The notes under the pieces are model-generated. The model was given only the letters and a program-made list of their open reading frames with translations. It had not been told where the DNA came from and did no database searches. From Paratinospora sagittata (lineage: Eukaryota > Streptophyta > Magnoliopsida > Ranunculales > Menispermaceae): a DNA stretch of 64,000 nucleotides. The stretch covers positions 11,055,001 through 11,119,000 of the forward strand of contig CM069596.1 in NCBI GenBank assembly GCA_035771175.1, given 5' to 3'. Numbering within the stretch: position 1 is the first letter of the stretch; each line of letters opens with the position of its first letter. Position numbers and translations under genes: made by a program. Of this stretch, positions 11,901 through 20,904 are shown piece by piece.

Positions 11901-12899
11901 TTGACATGTATTTTTGTTGCCCATTAGCACAACTCCTCCATCGAACTCATCCAGTTTGGAGAACCAATGTCGATTCGGACACATATGATAGGAACAACCG
12001 AAATCTAATATCCATCTATCAGACTGATTGTCTATAGATGAAACGGAGAAGGCAGAATCTTCTTCAGCCTTCTGTGCCACATTTGCAGTTGTCTTGTCCT
12101 TATTTGGACAATCTTTCTTCCAGTGCCCTTTTTGGTGACAATAGGCACATTCATCCTTTGCAAGACGTTGACGTGATGAAGGACCTTTTGACTTTGAGCG
12201 GGATCGGCCTCACCCACTGGATCTATCAGATCTGTTGTTAGCCCTGCCTCTGGATACTGTCAAGGCTGCTGGTGATGCTTCCTTGTGATCGCGTTGGTCC
12301 TTCCTTCGATACTCGTTGTTCACCAAAGCATTTGAAACATCACTGAATTTAACCTCATCTTTACCATATAGCAAAGTTGTTGTTAAATGTTCATAACTTT
12401 TAGGCAAAGAGTTTAATAACAATAGTGCTTTATCCTCATCAAGAGGGTCAACATCAAGATTTAGTAGATCAACAAGAATCTTGTTGAATTTATCAAGATG
12501 CTCACTCATGGGAGTACCTTCCTTGTACTGAAAACGATAGAGCTTCTTCTTCATGTAGAGGCGGTTCTCTACGCTTTTCGTCATGTACTTGTCCTCCAGT
12601 TTCTTCCAGAGACTTATTGCCATAGTCTCTTTCATGACAAAGTACTTCTGATCCTTCGCCAAACAGAGTCGGATTGTGCCACAAGCTTGACGATTTACAA
12701 AATTCTAATCATCATTGGACATATCATTGGGCTTGGCTTCCAAGGCAATATGTGATCCTTCCCTGAATAGTAGATCTTGAACTTCGCATTGCCACATGCC
12801 AAAGTTGTTGGTGCCGTTGAATTTCTCCACCTCGAACTTTGCGTTGGTCATTGAACTTCTTTGCCAAGGCCTGCTTGTGGTTGGGAGTTCCTCCGCCAT
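8904..12899 (-). pseudogene. Copia-1 gag-pol, single frame broken only by stop codons
   Basis: The ATG at 12897-12899 starts MAEELPTTSRPW. Gag follows to about 12210, then a CCHC knuckle (CAYCHQKGHWKKDC). The protease motif reads WILDFGCSYHMCP, so the catalytic D-S/T-G is D-F-G. Next come the pre-integrase zinc region, the integrase with DDE residues (TDVWG, DNGGEY, NGVAERMNRTL), RT with YVDDM, and RNase H ending near 8904. All open segments lie in the same frame: I saw no frameshift across 4 kb. About eight stops interrupt it, near 12706, 12211, 10840, 10396, 10387, 10340, 10057 and 9974. Several fit G-to-A or C-to-T change (tryptophan or arginine codons to stops). Non-autonomous now; a tyrosine or leucine in other copies would not restore the stops, so it needs enzymes in trans. 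Confidence 0.88.
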
Positions 12900-13067
12900 T
12901 AAGACTGAAAATATGTATGACGCCGAAAAGTGCTGAAAAATGATAAACAACTCCAACTAAGCTATATCAATAACTTAGGAGCTGAATCTCCAGAAACTGA
13001 TTGCACGGTTGCGTCCGGAACGGTCAGAAATGGTGGAAACGAGTCTAACTTTGTTGAAATCAGGCGG

Positions 13068-13410
13068 ATGAATAGTATCAGGTCGGGAATGAACAGTATC
13101 GGGCTGTATGAACAGTGACGGGTCGAAACGACTGGGTCTGATGAACAGTGGCAGACCGAACGGGATGGGCCAAAATAAACAGTGGCGGACCGAGTGGGCT
13201 GGGCTGAGATGAACAGTGTCGGGCTAAGTGCGGCTGGGCCGGATGAATAGTTGGGCTAGGATGAATAGTCAGGCCCGAATGAATAGTTGGGCCAGGATGA
13301 ACAGTTAGCCCGGGATGAATAGTCTGGCCTGAATGAACAGTTGGGTCGGGTCGGATCCGGGTCAGATCCGATTCGGATGAACAGTGTCGGGGGATGAACA
13401 GTGTCAGACA
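13068..13410 (-). repeat. Copia-1 leader array of TGAACAGT-type units
   Basis: Roughly fifteen imperfect copies of a motif close to GGATGAACAGTTGGGCC on the plus strand, with spacings of about 18-30 bases, lie between the PBS and the gag start. In the element's own sense the core reads ACTGTTCAT. The array is GC-richer than its surroundings. Short open frames across it are repeat translations, not a gene. Confidence 0.75.
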
Positions 13411-13630
13411 ACAAATTGCAAAATACAGAGATCAAACTTTGATCGGCTCCTGCGAACTCGTTTCTTGTCCGTTTTTCTCGCCGTTTGTTGCGTTGGACTC
13501 CTGAAAACAAGAGCTACCTCCACGGGTGATCAGAAAACAGTTCCGATCACTGTTACAGAATCTCGAAAATTTTGACGTTGTCTCGAAAAATTCGACAGAG
13601 GGTCCGATTTTCTTCCAAAGCTTCACCTAG

Positions 13631-13642
13631 GCTCTGATACCA
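13631..13642 (-). other. Copia-1 primer binding site (initiator tRNA-Met)
   Basis: The minus strand reads TGGTATCAGAGC three bases inside the 5' LTR, the usual complement of the plant initiator tRNA-Met 3' end. Confidence 0.88.
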
Positions 13643-13645
13643 ATT

Positions 13646-13973
13646 TGTTGTGCAGAATCGGAGTAAAGCATGAAAGAAAAATAAGACAACAAATTTAACG
13701 TGGTTCGGCAAATTGCCTACGTCCACGGGAGGCAACACTCTTTTATTAGATCACCCTTAGGTGGATCTTACAGATTGGATCTCTTAATAGATCTCTCAGA
13801 ATATAACTCACTGAACATGATTTTAAGAATGAAGTAAATCCCTATTTATAGGAGTATTCAGGGGTATTTAAGTAAATTAAAATAATATATTTTAATTTAC
13901 ATATTTCAAACAAGTCGGCTGGTTGTTGGGCCACCAACCCATTTCTTTGTTTCTAATTTGGGTGGATCCCACA
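13646..13973 (-). repeat. Copia-1 5' LTR
   Basis: 328 bp, TG..CA. It matches the 3' LTR with only scattered substitutions but lacks 36 bp, including the 15-bp hairpin present in the other LTR. Confidence 0.88.
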
Positions 13974-15097
13974 AACCTTAAAGTCTCGAACTCAAATTAC
14001 AACCTTTTGGACCTTTTACGTAAAACCTCTCAACCCATCTTTTTCTTTGATTTGCTTTTTATTCACTATTTTTCTTTCTTCTTTTTTTTCTTTCTTTTTT
14101 TTTTTCTTAAATTTTGTTTATCTTTTATAGTTTAAGCCATCTTGTTGAAGAGAAATATAAAAAATAAAGTTATTTCAAACCAAATGACCAATTCAACTCA
14201 ATTAAATTTAGTTTGGATTGGATTAAGAAGTTTGTTTGGTTTAGATTGAGTTTTATTTTTTTTTTAACATGAATTATTTAGAATAGGTTGAGTTTTAGCT
14301 CAAACCTGACCTAATTCAGCCCGTTACACTCTTAATTAAATGACACGAAGAATTAGTTTCAAGTATGCTGACACTACAAAACATCGACTTCATAATTGCA
14401 ACACTCAACTCAAACAAGAATCACCAAAGATGGGAAGTCACGGTTAATGTTTTGGGAACCTATGAGATGAAGATAAAAAGTTGAATTTAGAATTTATTCA
14501 TTTGTGCTTCTTCCACCGACTATCAATCAATGAAAATGGGTAAGATTTAATCTTTTTTTATATTTTTTTCCTTTTTGAATTTATTCCTTATATATATATA
14601 TATATTTCAATCTTTTCATTACCTTTGTCATTTATATGTTTTTTTTGTCATTCCCCTCGTCTTTTTCTTTGTATGTTTCAAATTTTGTTTATTCATACAA
14701 CTCCCACTAATTATCAATTAAATAAAATAAGTAAAATCTAATCTTTATCATTTTTTTTTTGATGTATTCTCATCTCTTTATCTCTTTGAAACTAACTAAA
14801 ATAATGAACCGCATGTGATCAATCCTAGCTAACTGTTATTATATAACATTTTGATAAATATATTAGATTCTTTTTTATACATTTTTTCAAAGTTTGTAAA
14901 ATATTATGTTGTACCAAACCTTTGCGAGCTTGTGTCTAGAATTCTTGTTCGCTTTGTATATTCAGGCTTCCGGCAATACAAGAGGGTGGTAATGTATTAT
15001 ATATGGGGATATTGGAAATTTAAATTTCACTCAACTTGGCTTAATTAAGGCCTTTGTTGGTTTTTGGTCATCTTGGGTAAGTTGTTGAATGACACTA

Positions 15098-15098
<1 letters not shown>

Positions 15099-15128
<30 letters not shown>

Positions 15129-15136
15129 AATAATGG
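15099..15136. repeat. (ATT)n microsatellite
   Basis: About ten ATT trinucleotides followed by a short inverted ATAATAATGG tail. Confidence 0.85.
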
Positions 15137-15221
15137 TATAGTATTATTTGTGTATTGGCATGTTGTTGAATGACACAATGATTAGATTATATGTTTACTA
15201 TTTTTAATGGATTAACAAATT

Positions 15222-15295
15222 GGGCATTTGGTTTAGTGGTATGATTCTTATTTATTGAGGGAGAGGTCTTGATGTCAATTCTTGGAATGGCCCCC
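15222..15295 (+). pseudogene. tRNA-Pro-like pseudogene
   Basis: About 74 bases follow the plan of a plant tRNA-Pro. The acceptor 5' side is GGGCATT. The D-arm/A-box region GGTTTAGTGGTATGATTCT is close to canonical. The T-arm region AGGTCTTGATGTCAATTCTTGG is degenerate, and AATGGCCCCCC closes the acceptor. The anticodon arm no longer shows a clear TGG triplet. Many differences are C-to-T, which fits a decayed, methylated copy. It could instead be the head of a tRNA-derived SINE, but no SINE body or target duplication was found. Confidence 0.55.
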
Positions 15296-16475
15296 CTTAC
15301 TAAAACATGATATATTTATTTATGCTTATTTTTATACTTTTATGGTTAAATGGTTTACCATTTTTTTTTATATTTATCAGCAACCATGCTAGGTATTATT
15401 TTTTCTCTAAATCTTATAGATTATATGTAATTGATTACCAGAAAAAATGTATGTAGAAAAATAATTGAAAACCTATTTTGGCAGTAATTTTTATCTGGTC
15501 AAAAGAAATTTTAGAAATTATGTTTGATAGATAGTGGAAGTCATGTGTACAAAGACAAGAATGACATTTACTTTTTAAAAATTATTTTCCTAATTTAACT
15601 CAACTTTTGAAACTAAACAACTAGGTAAAGGGCCGAGCTTGAACCGACCGAAATAATAACATGTCTTGGCTATTTGATTTATGCAAGGATGCGTTTTTGG
15701 TTTTTCCTTTAAGAAAATTTTAAATGACAATTGCCCATTTTGTAATTATTTTAAACAAGTAAAGAGTGTCTAAGAAAAAACAAATATATTGTTGGCGCAT
15801 TCGACTTGAGATATTAGTCTCATATCGAGTATGTATTTTTTAAAACTAAGACATACAAGAAATTTTACCTCGTCACATTAACAAGAGACATTTTACTAAG
15901 AAAAAAATAATACTCTCCGAGACTTGCCTTTATGGCAAGCTCTACGTGGGTGCCTACAGGCTCGATGACCTAACTTAAAGGTTGTCCAAACTTGAGGGCT
16001 GTAAGAGAGACAATATATTACGATATGTGGGACAGACCAAAATTGTCTTCAACATATATATTGTTGGACCATCAGCTTGGCACGCCACAAGCTGATCGAG
16101 CTGGCAGATGGGTCCATTTAGATGTTGAGCTAGCGATGTCCAGATCAAAATAAGCAACGCCCTGGTTAGACGACCAAAAAGAACGGGAAACACTAAATGA
16201 CGGTAGCTCGACCTAATCGAGCTATCGTCCCATTGTGTATCCCGAACAGAACGAATGAAAGCCAGACCATCCAAGGAACGACAGCTTGACCCGCGCCAGT
16301 CTAGTCAAGAAGAGATCCGATGTAGACTTTTCGGGATATTCGGTTTATCGATAGCTCGGATGTCGGACACCTCGGTTTAATAAGGAAGCGACGCCGAGGT
16401 CGATCTAAGTGTAAATGTTTTCTAGTACAACACGAAGAGGATCTCGAGATATTCGGGATAAAAACATATACATCA

Positions 16476-17831
16476 TGTAATACCCTGTATTTCACAAAAA
16501 AAAAAAAAAAAAAAATTACTATTTGAAATTTTTACTATTTGGGCAACGCCCGAACGTTCAGGCGCCTGCCAGAACGTTCAGGCGCCTGCCAGAACGTTCA
16601 GGCGCATGCCAGAACGTTCAGGCGCCTGCCAGAACGTTCAGGCGCCTGCCAGAACGTTCAGGCGCCATGCCAGAACGTTCAGGCGCCTGCCAGAACGTTC
16701 AGGCGCCACGCCAGAACGTTCAGGCGCACAAAATCTCTATATAAGAAACCTCCTCATTTCTCATTTCTCACACCAAATCACCTTCTCTTGTGATTTTTCT
16801 TCTCCTTTCTACGCATTCTAAGTTTTTAGTCTTTGAGACTCCCGGTGCGGTGCAACAAATTTCTGTCCGGAGGAGAGCGCCAGATCTGAAAGCGGTGCAA
16901 CGAAGTTCCGTCAGGAGAAAAGCACCAGATCTGAAGGTGGGGAACGAAACATAGGTTTGCGTGTTTTATAACTTTTATTAAAGTTTACATTCAATTATTA
17001 TTATGTCTACTATTCATTTACACTGCATTATGTCAATAATGTTATGACCTGAATGTTATAACTTTGCACGTCGTGATACCGACCCTGATAAGGTTCACTA
17101 GACGTTGCCAAAGTCAGTCTAAATGTCAAGAAAGGCCAGACCAGTAGACTAGACCAGTTCATGCATTGGCATCATACATATCACCACCTAGGGACGTATA
17201 TGGTTTATGACTCATAGAATAGTTAGAAGCATTGCTCACTATTCATTATATTTCTCTGGAGAGGGACGTACATGTGAACCTGGCTACGCCGGGGAGGGAC
17301 ATCAGTACGTGAATCCAGAGCATCGTTCCTGAGGAGGGACGTACATGTGAACCTGGCTACGCCGGTGAAGGACACCAGTACGTGAACTCAGGCGATGTAC
17401 GCTCATCAAACCATTAGTACGTGACGGTGTCATGCATACATACATATTGATTGATTATGATGCTTACATGTGTATTTAAGATATTTGATATTGAAGTATG
17501 CTTTATTAATTGTTATACTCATGCACTATTTACCCACTGAGCGCGTTAAGCTCACTCCAATATTATCAAATCTTTCACAGGAAATTAGGGTGGACTGGGT
17601 GCAGGTTATGGGGCCCACATTTTGTACCCTTTGTATGAATCATTGGGGATTTTGGGAGTATGTTCCCTTGACCATTTTATGTACAAAAGTATTCTGAATT
17701 ATATGAAATCAGATTTGTACTGTGTACTGTATTTCCGCTGCGTACTCTGTTATTACCATTATGATTGTTCCAAATGCGCCCCCGTCCGAGAGTGTACCGC
17801 CGGTTTAGGCGCGTCCGGGCGGGGTGTGACA
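16476..17831 (+). repeat. 5' LTR of the inverted-end gypsy element
   Basis: 1356 bp, from TGTAATACCCTGTA to GGGGTGTGACA. It contains an A-run, a 20-bp tandem array (16551-16728), TATATAAG at about 16737-16744 as a TATA box just after the array, and an internal duplication of a GAGGGACGTACATGTGAACC block at about 17230-17400. Confidence 0.88.
16551..16728 (+). repeat. 20-bp palindrome-rich tandem array in U3
   Basis: Nine near-perfect copies of a 20-bp unit (AACGTTCAGGCGCCTGCCAG). GAACGTTC and GGCGCC are each palindromic, so each unit contains two short palindromes. Variants differ in a 1-2 base segment (CCTGCC, CATGCC, CCATGCC, CCACGCC). The array stops about 10 bases before the TATA box, the position of an enhancer array. 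Confidence 0.9.
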
Positions 17832-17836
17832 TTTAA

Positions 17837-17848
17837 TGGTATCAGAGC
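17837..17848 (+). other. Primer binding site of the inverted-end gypsy element
   Basis: TGGTATCAGAGC, complementary to initiator tRNA-Met, lies five bases after the LTR end. Confidence 0.88.
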
Positions 17849-17997
17849 GTACGGTCCACGGCCCTCCCAAGTCTACCAAATTAGGGAAAGAAATTATAGT
17901 TGATTTAAATATACATATAGTCATAATTTATTAGAAACTATATGTGTAGTTATTATTGAATATATGTATCTATATACATTAGTGTATATGAGGTACG

Positions 17998-18000
<3 letters not shown>

Positions 18001-18030
<30 letters not shown>

Positions 18031-18127
18031 CGAAAAAAATTTTATTTTCGAAAATTATTTATTCAAAAAAAAAAAAAATAAATTATTTTCTGAAATTATT
18101 TATTCAAAAAAAAAAAAAAAAAAAAAT
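18001..18127. repeat. A-rich low-complexity tract in the gypsy leader
   Basis: Three long A runs separated by short AT-rich spacers lie between the PBS and the extra ORF. Confidence 0.8.
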
Positions 18128-18542
18128 TTACTATTTGAAATTTATCTCAAACTATATATATATGACTTCCATATATAGTTAAGATTAAAAATAACTATAT
18201 ATGATTTCTATATAGTATAAATTTCAAATATATATAGTTGCGTTATGAAAACTATATATATAATTATGATTAAATATGTCTATACATTCATATGTGAATA
18301 TGACATATATACACATTTCAAATAGTTGATTTTTGGAAACTATATATAGTTATGAGTCGATATGTCTATACATGAGAATACGACATATATACATCTAATC
18401 ACTAATGAAGAAAATTTCATGATGGCATAAACATCAACAGAAAACTCGAAAATAATGTCTAGCAGACAAGGCATAAATCTTAAAAATATTAGGAATATAT
18501 TTTGTGTCTTTCACACAAATTTATTTTCCTTTCAGCAAAAGA

Positions 18543-20121
18543 ATGACCTCAAGGGAGGGAACAACTTCTACTAGCAGGGAACCAATTCCCACTAGACTAA
18601 CGGAATTATCCAAAAGAGAGGTTGTGACCATGAGGAGCATCGACAATAACGATCTCCGCCTCCGTCCAATCCTTCATGACAAACTCGCAACACTGGATTG
18701 GTTAAATATAACCAACGTTGAGGGTCAAGTCTCTTACAACTTGGTCCGATCCTTCTATGAAGCCATGACTTACGTGGGACTTCACGGAGATGAGTTCAGC
18801 CCTCACTTAATGACAACAATCATGGGAACGACAATTCCTATCAATATCGAGATTATTGCTCGCCTTTTGGAGATCCCGATTGAGGAAATGATTATTGATC
18901 CACATGACCCCCAGACAGTTGCAGCGATCGCTGAATCTAATGCACAACTGTTCACTTCCCTCGCCAAAAAGCCATACACCCAATCTCCCAAACAATCATC
19001 TTAAGCCATCTCTTGTCGGCCTCGGAAAGATTGTATACGGCAACATCTTGCCAGAAAGGGGCACTAGGGGCACTATGTCAAGGGCCCAACTCCTTGTGTT
19101 GTATTGCATAGAGAAGAAAATAAAGGTGTCCCTACCACACATCATCATCCAACAAATGTTAAGAGTAATTCAAAACCCTTTAACGAAGGAATTCCTCGGT
19201 TACGGAGTCTTGATTATGAGGATACTTTCCGAGGCAAACGTTGACACTTTCGATGGAACGTCAAAGCTGATCACTAAACCAGTTACAACATCCTCTATCT
19301 TCAAGACCTATGGCACAAGTGGAGGGGTAACTGACGAAGAGGTATTCGGCACGACAAACAGAACTGCCGAAAGATTGAGGGACAAGCACGGGCGTAGCCT
19401 TCGCAAATGTCGACGCAAGATGCCTGTCAGAGACGACCCAAATAATGATTCAAATCCCAATCCTACATCAAACCCAGCCCTGAATACTGATCCAATTGAT
19501 CCACCACTTACTGATGAAGAATTATATGCCACACTAAATTCGCCACTACAAAGTCATGATAGACAAGGTCCACAAGCAAATCCACCAACTTGGAACGTGC
19601 CAACTCAAGGCAACACTTCGTACCAAAGATTTCCACCTTCTGCGGTACAGTATCAGCCCGTTCCACAAGTTGCTGTAAACCAACAACAACAGTACTGGGC
19701 CTCACCAAATCTTGGAGGACCAAACATTCCAATGAGCCCATTGTTTCCAACTTTTTCATCTCAAACAAACCAAATTATCCGAGGGGTTCCGGTTAGGGGA
19801 TCTCCGCACAATCAATACAACTACGTTCCACCTATGAATCACCCATACAACCAATACTTTCCTCAAATGCCTATGGCCTACCCTTCACCTACGAGACAAC
19901 CAACCCATCAACCACCAATGGGACAACCGACTAACCTACTTGAACGGTTAGATGAAATGGCATCCAATATTGCTGCACTGAAGGAGAGCCACAATCTTGT
20001 ATTAACTCGTTTGCAAAACTCCAACGCAGAGCGCGCACACTCTCAACCTTCTGTTAGTAGTCATTCTGTACATAACAGTAGATCTCGAAGAAATGGTAGT
20101 AGGCAAGAAGGTCAACATTAA
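18543..20121 (+). pseudogene. Extra ORF upstream of gag: plant-transposon-protein-like, frameshifted
   Basis: Frame one starts MTSREGTTSTSREP at 18543 and stops at 19004. Frame two is open at least from 18895 to 20121 and carries the rest, so a +1 shift lies near 18960-19000. The first part (LDWLNITNVEGQVSYNLV, then a segment ending in LEIPIEEM) and the next (a PERGTRGTMSRAQLL to KVSLPHIIIQQM block) resemble the putative plant transposon protein domain found in plant retroelement polyproteins. The C-terminal 200 residues are rich in P, Q and N, then a possible coiled coil (LLERLDEMASNIAALKESH) and a basic tail. It shows no gag knuckle, protease or RT motif. Function unknown. A spliced intron instead of a frameshift cannot be excluded. 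Confidence 0.6.
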
Positions 20122-20904
20122 TTTCTGGCATTGTACAAATTTTCTTTGACATATATGAATAAAATTGTTTTGTTTAAAGACTATCTTTGGTGGGCTGACT
20201 TACAACCATTCTTTCTTTTGTATCACTAACTTTGGAGTGGTACGGGACACAACAAAATTGGATGATACTAAATAAAATGTGGAAGTAAGAAAACCCATAA
20301 CCTTGTGTGACAAGAAACATTTGGAGAAAGTTGCATTACTAATATTATCACTAAGTTTACACGGTATGGGACGAGTAAATTTGGACGATACTATTAGTGA
20401 ACTTCTATTCAGCCAATGTTTTTAGAGACCGTGTTCATACAACTTAACTTGGTTTCCACCCTTATTACTGAATTCATGTGGTATGGGACATATGAACTTG
20501 GATAATAATTGAACAGACTAAGAGTAAGCGTATGAATGCATAAGATTGCGATAGAACGTTAGATCAGGTTATTTACCGAGGCAAATCTTCGACTTTTATG
20601 ACTCGTATGACTTTTCAATAAAATATATGTATGTTCACAAAGACCACAACCAAATCATTTTCAATACTTGCAAAGATTTGTACTTATTATATAAACATTC
20701 TAACCTTATTTTTACACCATGGCCAAACATACGAGTTATATAAGCTCTTTGATTCCTCCACAAAAAAAACCTTCCACTATACTTAGAAAAGTAGGTGATT
20801 TTCATATTGCCGTACTCTCGAAATTGTTGCTGAGCATATTATAACATTATCCTTGGCTACAGTTCCTAAATCTTGGTTTTCCTTTTATCTTTGCCAGTGC
20901 GACA
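20122..20904 (+). other. Spacer between extra ORF and gag, with a diverged repeat
   Basis: No gene. It holds three diverged copies of a GGTAYGGGAC..AA.TTGGA.GATACT block near 20230, 20355 and 20475, about 120 bases apart. Confidence 0.55.

Larger units (their letters stand above)
8429..13973 (-). mobile_element. Copia-1: complete but inactivated Ty1/copia retrotransposon
   Basis: About 5.5 kb on the minus strand: 5' LTR at 13646-13973, initiator-Met PBS, leader with a tandem array, one gag-pol frame, polypurine tract, 3' LTR at 8429-8792. Domain order is gag, CCHC knuckle, protease, integrase, RT, RNase H, diagnostic of Ty1/copia. The outer flanks ATCCT (8424-8428) and AACCT (13974-13978) form a 5-bp target duplication with one mismatch. 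The LTRs are nearly identical apart from a 36-bp indel, so insertion is fairly recent, yet the frame holds several stop codons. Confidence 0.9.
8190..14334. mobile_element. Third hAT-like element, interrupted by Copia-1
   Basis: The left end TATGGGTGTAAGCC and right end CCCGTTACACTCTTA are imperfect inverted termini like those of the two hAT-like elements to the left. About 240 bp of left part (8190-8428) and 360 bp of right part (13974-14334) remain, both with GTTGGG/CAACCC-type blocks. Between them lies the complete LTR-to-LTR Copia-1 insertion. Flanks AAAAAATA and ATTAAATG match at five of eight positions in AT-rich sequence, which is weak support. No transposase. Confidence 0.5.
14335..15789. 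other. Intergenic spacer
   Basis: AT-rich with T-runs, a short (TA)n near 14590 and an (ATT)n array. The only recognisable feature is the tRNA-Pro-like sequence at 15222-15295. TGTTGAATGACAC occurs on both sides of the (ATT)n array (near 15083 and 15164). Confidence 0.5.

Noticed and set aside
13256..13510. 84-codon minus-strand frame with D/P/N/S-rich repeats
   Set aside because: It is a translation of the Copia-1 leader array; the repeat period is irregular and the region is non-coding leader.
16551..16728. Possible CRISPR array
   Set aside because: Units are contiguous 20-bp tandem repeats without spacers, inside a plant LTR.
16523..16821. Overlapping open frames encoding repeated PERSGACQNVQA or ARTFRRLPERSG blocks
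   Set aside because: They arise from the 20-bp U3 array, which is open in several frames; not genes. Same for 22586-22973.
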